The notes: generated by a model from the sequence alone, not told the origin. Positions 28,797 through 39,639 are shown, counted from the stretch's first letter. The stretch: DNA of 64,000 nt from Saprospirales bacterium (GCA_016703765.1 JADJBL010000005.1:62001-126000); one strand, 5' to 3'. Program-made: numbers and translations.

Positions 28797-29216
28797 ATGA
28801 AAATTCCAAAAATCGCATTGCTGGCCGCCATCCTGGGCCTGGCAACATCCGGGTGCACGCTTTACGAAGACGGCCCCTTGTTTTCTGTTATTCCCAAAAA
28901 AGACCGTATCGCCAACGTCTGGGTAGCCGACGAGGTGACCAACGCCGCCGGGAATGATGTAACCAACGAATACAACGACTGGATCTGGACCTTTACCGAA
29001 GACGGAGAGGCCACGATAGAGTACCTGTTCCTCGGGGCCACAATCGTGGGCAACGGAACCTGGAACCTCATCGACAACGACGAGCTATTCCAAATCATCA
29101 TCGAAGGCGGGTTGTTTGGCGACTCGATCGCCGAGTACACCATCCTTCGCCTGACTAACAACGAGTTTTGGGTTGTGGGAGAGGATGGAACGGAGTTCCA
29201 TCTGGAGCCTAAGTAA
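28797..29216 (+). CDS. Small lipoprotein, lipocalin-like
   Basis: 139 residues from ATG 28797. The signal ends in a lipobox, LATSGC with Cys20. The mature part has alternating strands (IANVWVADEVTNAAGND, DWIWTFTEDGEATIEYLF, GNGTWNLIDNDELFQIII, TILRLTNNEFWVV). This is the pattern of short Bacteroidota lipocalin-like lipoproteins. It is probably periplasmic or surface-exposed; the ligand is unknown. The frame extends upstream through the tRNA, but that part cannot be coding. Confidence 0.75.
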   Translation: MKIPKIALLAAILGLATSGCTLYEDGPLFSVIPKKDRIANVWVADEVTNAAGNDVTNEYNDWIWTFTEDGEATIEYLFLGATIVGNGTWNLIDNDELFQIIIEGGLFGDSIAEYTILRLTNNEFWVVGEDGTEFHLEPK

Positions 29217-29231
29217 AAGCAATCCGAATTT

Positions 29232-29275
29232 AAAAAGAAAAGGCCCCCGGCGCTAGCCGGGGGCCTTTTCTTTTT
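29232..29275. terminator. Strong bidirectional terminator between the lipoprotein gene and gyrB
   Basis: A perfect 20-bp stem (arm begins AAAAAGAAAAGGCCCCC and ends GGC) with a 4-base loop has A-run and T-run flanks on both sides. The convergent stops at 29216 and 29277 bracket it, so it serves both genes. Confidence 0.9.
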
Positions 29276-29276
29276 A

Positions 29277-31262
<1,986 letters not shown>

Positions 31263-31282
31263 TTATGCCTGATTTTCACCTC

Positions 31283-32320
31283 TCACAACTCTTCGTTGAA
31301 ATACACTTTGTAGTAGTGCATACCCCTTTCCTCGTCGTAGCCTCTTTCCAAAAATCGCTCGCTGAGGTCGGGGTGCTGGAAGTCCAGCTGGATCTGGATA
31401 TTGGTATCCAGTTGGATCTTGTTCTTGAAAAGCCGCTTCGATTGTTTCAGGGCCTGGGCCGAGATGGGAAATTCCCCGACCTGATCCAGTCCGTAGTCGG
31501 CGCGGAGGTGGCGAAAGGCATCGCGGGCCGGTTCTTCGGGCAGGAAACGCTGGGTGAAGTCCTCGACTTGAAACTCCTGGTTTTGCTGGAAATAATCAGC
31601 CGTCTGGGCCAGGAAGTGCAGCTGCTCGCGCTTGTCGCTCTGGGGCGCCACGTAGGTGCGGGCGAAGTCGTCGCATAGTTCGAGGTATTTCATCGTGTGG
31701 AAGTGCTTATCTTCGACGAAATCGACCTGGAGGAATTGATAGGGCCAGTACTGGGCATCGTAGTTGTTGTTGTCGACGGTATAGAGGCGGTACCCGTCTT
31801 CCTCCATGGTGTCGGCGATGAGGCAGCCCTTGTCGAACTGGTCGATGTCCATGCCCTCCAGTCGGGAGAGCTGCAAACTGCTCAGGTATTCGTTGACCTT
31901 GAGGAAGGCGCTTTTGCGTTCGGATTTGAAGATGCCGATGGCGTCGACGAGCTCGTCTTCGAGGAGCAGGTCGCTGAAATACACCACATACAATTCCCCG
32001 GTTTTAATATTGGGGTGGTTGGATTGGTTGAACAGGTGCTGCACGATATGGCGGGATTGCTCCAGCAGGGTTTCGGGGTCTTCGAAGATCTGCCTGGCAT
32101 AGGAAAAAACCTCGTTGAGCTGGAGGTCGCTGGCGTGGTGGAAGCGGTACAGGGCCGCCGCCTTTTTGAAGGGGCGCAAAAAGTAGCGCATCAGGGCGTC
32201 GGCCACGTCTTCGTGCGGGTCGAGCAGGGTATTGGATAAGAAATTGGATTCTTCGCGGTGTTTGTTGCCCACGCGGTGCAGGGCGATATGTTTGAGCTGG
32301 ATCTGATCGAATTGGAACAT
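31283..32320 (-). CDS. Nucleoid-associated protein, NdpA/YejK family
   Basis: 345 residues, the family length. Matching segments are IALHRVGNKHREESNFLSN near the start, VYFSDLLLEDELVDAIGIFK, then AFLKVNEYLSSLQLSRLEGM and DKGCLIADTMEEDGYRLYTV, with a helical C-terminal half. The family (PF04245) binds nucleoid DNA in E. coli; in Bacteroidota the role is not established. It lies upstream of gyrB on the same strand, 38 bases apart, possibly co-transcribed. Confidence 0.88.
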   Translation of the reverse strand: MFQFDQIQLKHIALHRVGNKHREESNFLSNTLLDPHEDVADALMRYFLRPFKKAAALYRFHHASDLQLNEVFSYARQIFEDPETLLEQSRHIVQHLFNQSNHPNIKTGELYVVYFSDLLLEDELVDAIGIFKSERKSAFLKVNEYLSSLQLSRLEGMDIDQFDKGCLIADTMEEDGYRLYTVDNNNYDAQYWPYQFLQVDFVEDKHFHTMKYLELCDDFARTYVAPQSDKREQLHFLAQTADYFQQNQEFQVEDFTQRFLPEEPARDAFRHLRADYGLDQVGEFPISAQALKQSKRLFKNKIQLDTNIQIQLDFQHPDLSERFLERGYDEERGMHYYKVYFNEEL

Positions 32321-32330
32321 GGCGGGGGTA

Positions 32331-32382
32331 GTTTTTAGGTTTCAGTTATCAGTTTTCAATTTTCAATTTTAGTTTTCAATTG
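32331..32382. repeat. A/T-rich hairpin-repeat relative, degenerate copy
   Basis: Words such as TTTTTAGGTTTCAGTTATCAG and TTTTCAATTTTAGTTTTCAA resemble one arm of the TAAAAACT family. The complementary arm is missing. It lies between the divergent nucleoid-protein and acyltransferase genes. Confidence 0.45.
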
Positions 32383-32409
32383 TTTGGTTGCGAAGATAAT
32401 TAATCCATT

Positions 32410-33300
32410 GTGAAGCATTTTTTCGAATACCTTCTCTTTCGCCTTGGCGTGCTGCTGGTGGGGCATCTTCCCTTCCCCCTCCTGTATGGACTCTCCAATG
32501 CCGTGTCCTTCTTGCTGCACCGGGTGATCCGGTACAGGAGAAAGGTGGTGACGGACAACCTCCGGCGCTCTTTTCCTGAAAAAAGCGAGGCGGAACTGGC
32601 CGGCATCCGGAAGCGGTTTTACGGGCATTTGGGCGATATTTTCCTGGAAGGATTGAAAGGCCTTTACATTTCAAAAGCCCAGGTGTTGCGCCGATACCGT
32701 TTTTTGAACCCAGAGCTGGTCGACCAATACTATGACCAGGGGAGGCACGTTTTTGCCATGCCCGCACACTACGGCAACTGGGAATGGGGCGTGCTCTCCT
32801 TTGCGCTGCAGGTAAAACACCAGGTGATCGGGGTCTATAAACCCATCCATAACCCACTGGTGGAAGGCTTCATGGCCCGGCGCCGAAGCCGTTTCGGACT
32901 CCAATTGGCGCCCTTCTATGAAACCCGGCAACACATGGAAAATCCACCCGCGACCCCCGCCCTGTATATCATGATGTCCGACCAAAGCCCCTCCAGCGGG
33001 AAAAAAGCCCATTGGGTGGAATTTCTCCACCAGGACACCGCCTGCCTCCACGGAGCGGACTATTGGGGACGAAAACTCGACTACCCGGCGCTGTTCATGG
33101 ATATCCAACGGGTAAAACGGGGGTATTACGAGATCGCCTTTAGCGAGCTGGCCGCCCATCCTGCTGAATTACCGGAACAGGGCCTCACGCTGGCCTATAT
33201 GCGCAAGCTCGAAGAGGTCATCCGCAAGCGGCCGGAGGACTGGCTTTGGTCGCACCGGCGCTGGAAAAAGAGCAAACCCGCTACTGCTGCTGTGAAATAG
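32410..33300 (+). CDS. LpxL/HtrB-type lysophospholipid acyltransferase
   Basis: 296 residues from a GTG start. An N-terminal membrane helix (LLFRLGVLLVGHLPFPLLYG) is followed by RKVVTDNLRRSFPEKSEAEL. The catalytic HxxxxE/D motif lies in MPAHYGNWEWGVLSFAL. MMSDQSPSSGKKAHWVEF and PEDWLWSHRRWKKSKP also fit. Such enzymes add a secondary acyl chain to lipid A at the inner membrane. Its last 20 bases overlap the convergent phosphatase gene. Confidence 0.93.
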   Translation: MKHFFEYLLFRLGVLLVGHLPFPLLYGLSNAVSFLLHRVIRYRRKVVTDNLRRSFPEKSEAELAGIRKRFYGHLGDIFLEGLKGLYISKAQVLRRYRFLNPELVDQYYDQGRHVFAMPAHYGNWEWGVLSFALQVKHQVIGVYKPIHNPLVEGFMARRRSRFGLQLAPFYETRQHMENPPATPALYIMMSDQSPSSGKKAHWVEFLHQDTACLHGADYWGRKLDYPALFMDIQRVKRGYYEIAFSELAAHPAELPEQGLTLAYMRKLEEVIRKRPEDWLWSHRRWKKSKPATAAVK

Positions 33301-34600
33301 TCTGCACCCAAAGTTCTTCACCGGCGGAGTTGAACACCCGCAAGGTCAAGCTTCGCTGTGTCCGCGGGCCGGTAACCTGGATCGTGGCGAAATTCCTTGC
33401 TTGAACCTTCGTGCCGGGCACTCTGAAAATGTTCTCCGACTCATAAGTGTTGACCCCGGAAGTCAGAGGCGACACCGTGAAATCGTGCACCACGATGCCG
33501 TTGTTCAATTCCAGTTTGCTCAGCTCGGTAAAATGGACGTCGCCGGTCAGAAAAACCACGTTTTTGATCCCCTCTTCCTCGATCAGTTTGAGCAGGCGGG
33601 TGCGTTCTTCCGGGTACACGTTGACATAGTTTTCCCCGCCCTTAGCAGAGTTGAGCACCACGCCCCCCGTAACCACGAATTTGAAAGCAGCCTGGCTGCT
33701 GCTCAATGCATCGATCAGCCATTCGAATTGGGCCTCGCCGAACATCGTCTTGTCGCCCGTTTTCCGCTTGTCGGGGCTGCGGTGATAGCGGTTGTCGAGC
33801 AGGGAAAAATCGGCGTCCGCCCACTGGAACTGGCCTGTGATCCCCTCGGATTCCGGAATCCCATACCCGGGATTGGCCCAGAAAAGCTCGAAGGCCCGAA
33901 GGGTCTTATCCTTGTGGACGAAACCGCGGTCGGAATTGTCGGGTCCGAAATCGTGGTCGTCCCAAATGGCGTAGTTGTGGGTGGATGCGAGCAGGGGCTG
34001 CATTTCCCGAAGGGAGCGGGCATGGGTATAGCGCTTCAGGATGCCGGTCCAGCTGTACCAATCCACCTCCCGGAGGTAGATATTGTCGCCCAGCCAGAGC
34101 ATCATGTCGGGGTCTTTTGTCTTAATGGATTCAAAGATCCCATAATCTCCTCCATAGGGGTTGCCGGGCCGGTCGTACACGGTTTCGTTGATGTAGGCGC
34201 AACTGCCGAGGGCAAAAGTGAAATTGGGCGGATCGCCGCGCCATTGCCACAAGGCCTGGGTCTGAAAGGTCGTGGGAAAATCCAGCGAAACGGCCTTTCC
34301 GTTTATTTTCAGTTGGTAATCGTAGTTCGTTCCGGGTTCTACTTCGTCGGCGATCAACCGGGCGGTGAAGGCCTCCTCTTCGAAGGTGTTGTAAGTCGTA
34401 GTCATTTTTACTTGCTCGGGGTGGTCCTGGGGCCAGTAGCTAAACTGCACCGCAGCGGGGGCATTGGTCTGCACCCAGAGCATGACCTCCCTCATTTCGG
34501 AATACCCTACCATGGGGCCGGATTGAAGGAGCGATCTTTGGGAAAAAAGGGATGGGATGGCGAGAAGCCAAACGGCCAGACTTGGAAACGGAAATTTCAT
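33281..34600 (-). CDS. PhoD-like exported phosphatase/phosphodiesterase
   Basis: 439 residues from ATG 34600, which begins a signal peptide (LAVWLLAIPSLFSQ). The longer frame to 35071 is out of phase with the endonuclease gene and is not coding. The N-terminal Fn3-like domain (EVMLWVQTNAPAAVQFSYW) precedes a metallophosphatase domain with metal-ligand motifs FALGSCAYINE, MLWLGDNIYLRE, AIWDDHDFGPDNSD and FLTGDVHFTELS. A short beta C-terminus follows. It would hydrolyse phosphate mono- or diesters outside the cytoplasm. It starts 17 bases after the endonuclease stop, so the two form an operon. Confidence 0.92.
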   Translation of the reverse strand: MKFPFPSLAVWLLAIPSLFSQRSLLQSGPMVGYSEMREVMLWVQTNAPAAVQFSYWPQDHPEQVKMTTTYNTFEEEAFTARLIADEVEPGTNYDYQLKINGKAVSLDFPTTFQTQALWQWRGDPPNFTFALGSCAYINETVYDRPGNPYGGDYGIFESIKTKDPDMMLWLGDNIYLREVDWYSWTGILKRYTHARSLREMQPLLASTHNYAIWDDHDFGPDNSDRGFVHKDKTLRAFELFWANPGYGIPESEGITGQFQWADADFSLLDNRYHRSPDKRKTGDKTMFGEAQFEWLIDALSSSQAAFKFVVTGGVVLNSAKGGENYVNVYPEERTRLLKLIEEEGIKNVVFLTGDVHFTELSKLELNNGIVVHDFTVSPLTSGVNTYESENIFRVPGTKVQARNFATIQVTGPRTQRSLTLRVFNSAGEELWVQTISQQQ

Positions 34601-34617
34601 CGGGCGAATATTTTGGG

Positions 34618-35709
34618 TCAATGTTGAAGGATCATTTTCCGGGTGGTGGAGAGGGCGCCCGATTCGGTGCCGAGGATCAGTTTCCACCAATACATGCCGG
34701 AGGGCAGCAGCTTGTTTTCCCAATGAAGGGTATAGGCCCCGGGCGTTTTTTCCCCGACGGCCATCTCGTCCACTTTTTTGCCCGTGGCGTCGTAGAGCTC
34801 CAGGGTCACTTCGGCCTTTTTTCGCATGACCAGCTCCAGCCGCACCAGTCGATCGCCGGGATTGGGATGGAGAAAGAAGGCGTCGAAGGGCAGGTCCAGC
34901 TCGGGGTCGTAGTTCGAAGGCGGGTCGCAGGACAGTCCGAGCCCCTGGCAGAAACTCCGCTCCGGCAAGGTGCAGTCGAGCACGAAGGGGTTGGGTTTGT
35001 CGTCCTGAAATCCGGCGATGAGGAAAGTGCGTGCCCATTCGAGGGAGTCCACCGGATCGGCGAAGTGCCATTGGCAGAGGGTTTCGCGCTGAGCTTCGAA
35101 AAAAGTGGCGTTCGCCTGGTCGGCTTGCTCCTTGTATATGGCGTAAAAGTAAAACATGGCCCTGGCCACATTCCCTTTATGGTCTTCCCTGGGCTCGAAT
35201 CGGTCGTTGTTGATCACCTCGCTGTACAGGTCGATCTCTGCGCCGGGAACATTGGATTGGGTCTGATCCATAAAGAACCAGGCATCGGCCTGGGAATCCT
35301 GTACTTCTCCGAAGGGTAAGTTGCCCCGTGCACCGTTCACATCGACCCGGGAAGGGTGGAGGTGGTGCATATCGTCTTCGGCGAGCCCCGAGTCGGAGCC
35401 CATGGCCTTGGGGAAGGTGTGCTCCAGGTTGATATTGGCGCTGAACGCCGTCTGGGAGGGATCCTGCCCGGGAGTCAGATAAACGGTATAGCCGGTGTAC
35501 ACGCATCGCAGGCTGTCGTCGGGCTCCCGGTATATTTTTCCGTAAATGGTATCGTTGGTAAAGTTGCTGAGCACCCATTGAGGCTTGTAGGCGCCCTGGA
35601 GGTTATCCAGAAGTTGCTGCCCTTCCTGGCCTGGAAAAACCGGCTGATGGAATTGGGCGTTCGCATGCTCGACGAAGAAGAAAAAGACCAGGGCGGTAAA
35701 CAGCCGCAT
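34618..35709 (-). CDS. Secreted endonuclease I family nuclease with T9SS sorting domain
   Basis: 363 residues from ATG 35709, where a signal peptide begins (FTALVFFFFVEHANAQ). The nuclease core has NLEHTFPKAMGSD, DMHHLHPSRVDVNGARGNLP and EVINNDRFEPREDHKGNVAR, as in PF04231. The last 75 residues are a type A T9SS domain (AFFLHPNPGDRLVRLEL, LLPSGMYWWKLILGTES). The protein should cut extracellular DNA or RNA. With the PhoD-like gene directly downstream, phosphate recovery from extracellular nucleic acid is a plausible joint role. Confidence 0.93.
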   Translation of the reverse strand: MRLFTALVFFFFVEHANAQFHQPVFPGQEGQQLLDNLQGAYKPQWVLSNFTNDTIYGKIYREPDDSLRCVYTGYTVYLTPGQDPSQTAFSANINLEHTFPKAMGSDSGLAEDDMHHLHPSRVDVNGARGNLPFGEVQDSQADAWFFMDQTQSNVPGAEIDLYSEVINNDRFEPREDHKGNVARAMFYFYAIYKEQADQANATFFEAQRETLCQWHFADPVDSLEWARTFLIAGFQDDKPNPFVLDCTLPERSFCQGLGLSCDPPSNYDPELDLPFDAFFLHPNPGDRLVRLELVMRKKAEVTLELYDATGKKVDEMAVGEKTPGAYTLHWENKLLPSGMYWWKLILGTESGALSTTRKMILQH

Positions 35710-35807
35710 AACCAATGTGTTTTTATCGGATACAAATGTACAAAGGAGAAGCCAGCAATTCCAGCTTGTTTGAAGGCGGAAATATGAATAATATGTCATA
35801 GATTTGA

Positions 35808-36827
35808 ATGCAATTGACCGAACAGATTATGGGGAAACCCCGCTTATACGACAACCACGGAAGGGAGATCAACTACCTTCGCCTGGCGGTGACCGACCGC
35901 TGCAACCTCCGCTGTTTCTACTGCATGCCGGAAGAGGGCATCGAGTATGTCGACAAGGATGACCTGATGACCTATGAGGAGATGATCCGGCTCAGCGTCG
36001 TTCTCGCCGGTATGGGCATCGACAAGGTGCGGATCACGGGCGGCGAGCCTTTCGTGCGGAAGGATATGATCTCATTCCTCGAAGCCCTCAGTCGCATCCA
36101 GGGGCTCCAAAGGATCAATATCACCACCAACGGCACCCTGACGGCCGGCATGGTTCCCCGCTTGAAACAGATCGGCATCCACTCCGTCAACCTGAGCCTC
36201 GACAGCCTCGATAAGGAGCGCTTTTTCCGGATCACCCGCAGAGACGTTTTCGACCAGGTGATGCAGACTTTGGAAGAGCTCCTCGACGAGCGGATGGAGG
36301 TGAAGGTCAACGCCGTGGTCATGGACGGAAAAAATACGGAAGACCTTCTTCCGTTGGCGGAGTTGGCCCGGCACAAGAAGTTGGGGGTTCGTTTTATCGA
36401 AGAAATGCCGTTCAACGGTTCGGGCGCTGCGCCCACCGGTCTGCCCTGGGACCATCGCCGAATCCTGGCCTTCCTGCAGGAGCATTACCCCGGTCTGGAG
36501 AAAATCCCCGATCCGCCCTTTTCCACCTCGCAAAACTATCGTATCCCCGGGTTCGAGGGGACGATCGGTATCATAGCCGCATACAGCCGCACTTTTTGCG
36601 GTTCCTGCAACCGGCTCCGCATCACGCCGCAGGGCACGCTAAAAACCTGCCTCTACGACGGGGGCGTCTTCAACGTACGCGACCTGCTTCGCAACGGCGC
36701 CAGCGACTTGCAACTTCGGGACGCCTTTGCGGCGGCTTTGAGTCACCGGGCCAAAGACGGCTTCGAGGCGGAGGAACGGCGGCTGGGGAATCCGGTTTCG
36801 GAGTCGATGTCGACCATCGGGGGGTAG
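35808..36827 (+). CDS. moaA: GTP 3',8-cyclase MoaA
   Basis: 339 residues. The radical SAM cluster cysteines are Cys32, Cys36 and Cys39 (TDRCNLRCFYC). The C-terminal cluster is in TFCGSCNRLRITPQGTLKTC. GGEPFVRKDM binds SAM, and the sequence ends with MSTIGG, as MoaA proteins do. It makes the first intermediate of molybdenum cofactor synthesis. An alternative ATG at 35829 would shorten it by 7 residues. No other moa genes are in the window. Three palindromic repeats follow it. Confidence 0.95.
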   Translation: MQLTEQIMGKPRLYDNHGREINYLRLAVTDRCNLRCFYCMPEEGIEYVDKDDLMTYEEMIRLSVVLAGMGIDKVRITGGEPFVRKDMISFLEALSRIQGLQRINITTNGTLTAGMVPRLKQIGIHSVNLSLDSLDKERFFRITRRDVFDQVMQTLEELLDERMEVKVNAVVMDGKNTEDLLPLAELARHKKLGVRFIEEMPFNGSGAAPTGLPWDHRRILAFLQEHYPGLEKIPDPPFSTSQNYRIPGFEGTIGIIAAYSRTFCGSCNRLRITPQGTLKTCLYDGGVFNVRDLLRNGASDLQLRDAFAAALSHRAKDGFEAEERRLGNPVSESMSTIGG

Positions 36828-36844
36828 CAACCGGGTGGTTAGTG

Positions 36845-37065
36845 ACCGGGTGACTGAGTCACCCGGTGAGGACAAACTTATCGTAAATGTATTACTATGT
36901 TAATGTTTGTAGGTAATATGTTCAATTTTGATAATTGAAGTAGTGACCGGGTGACTCAGTCACCCGGTCACTACCAATTTTGAATTTTTGCGGCAATGCA
37001 TTGATAAAGAATTAATTGCAAAGATTTTTCAAAAATACCCTCACCGGGTGACTCAGTCACCCGGT
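36845..37065. repeat. Three copies of a long palindrome
   Basis: Copies lie at 36845-36867, 36940-36974 and 37043-37065. Each has ACCGGGTGACT and AGTCACCCGGT as arms around one central base. The middle copy extends to 17-bp perfect arms (outer part GTAGTG/CACTAC). Copies are about 70-95 bases apart in otherwise AT-rich DNA. A run of ACTACTAG words (37066-37090) follows the third. They fill the 273-base gap between moaA and the aldehyde dehydrogenase gene. Confidence 0.85.
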
Positions 37066-37100
37066 CACTACTAGACTACTAGACTACTAGAGCCAGCGAA

Positions 37101-38504
37101 ATGGACCTTAAATCAGAAATCGACCACATCTTCGAACTCCAAAAAGCGCATCGCTTTGTCGTGGCCAGAACGACTGCGAAGGAGCGCCGCGAGAAGCTGG
37201 AGCGCCTAAAAAAGGCCCTTTTCCGCTACCAGCAGGATATCCGCGACGCCATGTACGCCGATTTTCGCAAGCACCAAATGGAGGTCGACCTCACCGAGTT
37301 ATTTACGGTAAAAGACGAGATCAACTACGCCAAAAGGAACCTGGCGCAATGGATGCGGCCCGTCCATGTGGGCAAGTCCTTGCTGATCGCCGGATCGCAT
37401 TCTTTTATCGTTTACGAGCCTAAAGGATTGGGCCTGATCCTTTCATCCTGGAATTTCCCGATCCTTCTCACCTTTGGGCCGCTGGTGTCGGCTATTGCAG
37501 CCGGTAATTGCGTCATCCTGAAACCCTCCGAACTCGTTCCCCACACTACGGCGGTCATGAAAAAAATGGTGGAGGAGCTGTTTCCAAAAGAGGAAATTTA
37601 CCTGATGGAGGGGGACCAACACGTAGCTCAGGCCTTGTTGGAAAAACCTTTCAACCACATCTATTTCGTGGGTTCTTCCAAAGTCGGCCGGCAGGTAATG
37701 AGGGCCGCTTCCGAACATTTGACCTCGGTGACCCTCGAAATGGGCGGCAAATCCCCCTGCGTGGTAGACGAATCGGCCAATATCCCCACTGCGGCGAACC
37801 GGATCGCGTGGGGAAAATTCATGAACAACGGTCAAACCTGCGTCGCCCCGGACCACCTCTGGGTGCACGAAGATGTGGCGACGTCTTTTCTGGCTGCTTT
37901 GAAAAAGGAGATCCGCCATTTTTACGGCGCCTCTGCCGGAGAATCCCCCGACTACGCACGGGTCGTCCACGAACGCCACTACCTGCGGCTGAAAGGATAC
38001 CTCGAGGAGGCCCTCGAAAAAGGGGCCACCCTCGAATACGGCGGCGATCTAAACCCTTCCGATCATTATATCGGCCCGACCATTCTCCGGGATGTGTCTT
38101 CCGATAGCCGGATTATGCAGGAGGAGATTTTCGGTCCGATCCTTCCTTTTCGAACCTTTAAAACCCTCGACGAGCCCATCGAATACCTGCGGGAGAGGCC
38201 CTACCCCTTGTCTCTGTACATTTACAGCCGGAAAAATGCCAATATCCGTAAGCTGGTAAAAGAAACCCGGGCGGGCACGACGGCTATCAATGAAAACGTC
38301 GTTCAGTTCTTTCAGATCCGCTTTCCATTCGGCGGCTTCAACGAAAGCGGGATCGGCAAAGGGCATGGTCACGCGGGCTTTCTCGAGTTTTCCAATTCGA
38401 GGGCCGTCTTCCGGCAGGGTTGGCCCGACCTGATCCCGCTGATCACCCCGCCCTATACCCGCCTGCGAAAACGGCTGGCCGAGTTCATCCTGCGCTGGCT
38501 CTGA
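37101..38504 (+). CDS. Aldehyde dehydrogenase family protein
   Basis: 467 residues, short as in class 3 (fatty/aromatic aldehyde) enzymes. The NAD(P) site is in LILSSWNFPILLTFGPLVSA and YFVGSSKVGRQVM. The catalytic residues are Glu213 (TLEMGGKSP) and Cys247 (NNGQTCVAP). The C-terminal IRFPFGGFNESGIGKGHG is typical of this class. It oxidises an aldehyde to an acid; the substrate is not determined. A basic C-terminal helix (YTRLRKRLAEFILRWL) could touch the membrane. Confidence 0.94.
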   Translation: MDLKSEIDHIFELQKAHRFVVARTTAKERREKLERLKKALFRYQQDIRDAMYADFRKHQMEVDLTELFTVKDEINYAKRNLAQWMRPVHVGKSLLIAGSHSFIVYEPKGLGLILSSWNFPILLTFGPLVSAIAAGNCVILKPSELVPHTTAVMKKMVEELFPKEEIYLMEGDQHVAQALLEKPFNHIYFVGSSKVGRQVMRAASEHLTSVTLEMGGKSPCVVDESANIPTAANRIAWGKFMNNGQTCVAPDHLWVHEDVATSFLAALKKEIRHFYGASAGESPDYARVVHERHYLRLKGYLEEALEKGATLEYGGDLNPSDHYIGPTILRDVSSDSRIMQEEIFGPILPFRTFKTLDEPIEYLRERPYPLSLYIYSRKNANIRKLVKETRAGTTAINENVVQFFQIRFPFGGFNESGIGKGHGHAGFLEFSNSRAVFRQGWPDLIPLITPPYTRLRKRLAEFILRWL

Positions 38505-38561
38505 TCAACCTCATCTTATTTGGTAATGAGTAAGCGTAGTTTAAACTAAATAAATTTATAA

Positions 38562-38607
38562 AGAATGAGAGGGCGGGCGCACTCAATAATCCCCTCATTC
38601 TAATTTT
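38562..38607 (+). terminator. Terminator after the aldehyde dehydrogenase gene
   Basis: AGAATGAG-A-GGG at 38562 onwards pairs with CCCCTCATTCT (38591-38601), and AATTTTTGTTT follows. The stem has one bulge and a loop of about 16 bases. Confidence 0.6.
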
Positions 38608-38621
38608 TGTTTACATTAGTA

Positions 38622-39557
38622 ATGAGTAACAGGGAAAAACGCCTGGAGCAAATGGGTAGGGGCATGGAAGAACTCCGGCTTTGGCTGGCCGATACCGTCC
38701 GCCAAGGCCTGGGCCAGTTGGAGGCGCAAGGCGAGCAGGCCTTTGAGCGCCTCGCAGCCCGCATGGTCGACGCCAAACTCGGCAGCATCGGAAGGCGGGT
38801 ACGCAACTGGAAAAACCTTCTAAAAATGGCCGACTGGCAGGAGCAGTTGCTCGTCGAAATGGGCGAGCTCTTTCTGGCCGTTTCCGCCTTCGAAAGATCG
38901 GATACGCTGTCCGACGAACTGACTATGGACCTCCTCCAGTTTGCGGGCCTTTCCCTGCGAAAAGAAGAAGTGCTGGCCGGCGACCCCGTGGAAGGCCCCT
39001 GGGGCGTGGCCGGCGTCGCGGAGGGGGAGGAGGAAAACCTCCGCTTTCGGAGGACCTGGCTCCAAAACCAGCGCGATGGGAGCTTCGCCCTGCTGCTCGA
39101 CTTCGCCTGGGGAGGCCAACCCTTTGAACATACCTGGAAAGCCGGAATGCAATACGAAGGAAGCCTGGTCTATTACCCATCGGCCTACCCCCTCCGGGCG
39201 CTGGTGGTGGAGTTTGGAAAGCCGGACATGGCGGACCCTCTGTTTACGGGATTTCAGTATCTGGACGAACTGGGCGGGCAATTCGCTCAGGCGCTCGCGC
39301 TTCAGCCCTGGCTCCAGCGTTTTCCGGCGGTGCTGGAACAAGTGTTGCCCGTCAAAAACCAGGAAGGAGGGTGGAGCCTGATGGATGAAAACCGCCAGGC
39401 CATCGCCCTGTCCGGCCCAGCGGATATCGGCTGGATCTTGTTATCTGTCGGGGGCGGCCGCCCCTTGAGCATCTTCGGCGAATGGAACGGGGCGACCTTT
39501 GCTCCGCTGGCCTGTCTTTCGGCCGGGAAGTGGATTGTGCTCTCTCCTGCGGAATAG
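38622..39557 (+). CDS. SWIM-type protein lacking the zinc-finger part
   Basis: 311 residues from ATG 38622. REKRLEQMGRGMEELRLWL, ADTVRQGLGQLE and AARMVDAKLGSIGRRVRNW correspond to the part of bacterial SWIM zinc-finger proteins that normally follows the CxC...CxH finger. No such cysteines or histidines precede it here, and only about 100 bases separate it from the terminator of the gene before. The rest (FALLLDFAWGGQPFEHTWKA to FAPLACLSAGKWIVLSPAE) also fits that family. It is either a naturally finger-less form or an N-terminally truncated gene. The function is unknown. Confidence 0.7.
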   Translation: MSNREKRLEQMGRGMEELRLWLADTVRQGLGQLEAQGEQAFERLAARMVDAKLGSIGRRVRNWKNLLKMADWQEQLLVEMGELFLAVSAFERSDTLSDELTMDLLQFAGLSLRKEEVLAGDPVEGPWGVAGVAEGEEENLRFRRTWLQNQRDGSFALLLDFAWGGQPFEHTWKAGMQYEGSLVYYPSAYPLRALVVEFGKPDMADPLFTGFQYLDELGGQFAQALALQPWLQRFPAVLEQVLPVKNQEGGWSLMDENRQAIALSGPADIGWILLSVGGGRPLSIFGEWNGATFAPLACLSAGKWIVLSPAE

Positions 39558-39593
39558 AATTATTAAATCCCGGTAATGTTAAAGTTTTTGATA

Positions 39594-39639
39594 GTACGAA
39601 AATATTCGTAGACAAATTTGCTATTACGAAATATTTCGT
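39594..39639 (+). promoter_or_regulatory. Two BlaI-type operators
   Basis: TACGAAAATATTCGTA (39594-39609, one mismatched pair) and TACGAAATATTTCGTA (39624-39639, perfect palindrome) are 30 bp apart centre to centre, about three helical turns. The second is followed directly by a -7-like TATCCTTG. They lie 34-79 bases before the BlaI-type repressor ATG, which fits autorepression by a dimer pair. Confidence 0.75.

Noticed and set aside
36845..36867. Crp-type site in the palindrome (GTGA and TCAC)
   Set aside because: The gap between half-sites is 5 bases, not 6, and it belongs to a dispersed palindrome without a -7 box at the right distance.
36845..37065. CRISPR array from the three repeated palindromes
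   Set aside because: Spacing is irregular (about 72 and 68 bases between repeats), only three copies, no cas genes, and the repeats are perfect palindromes.
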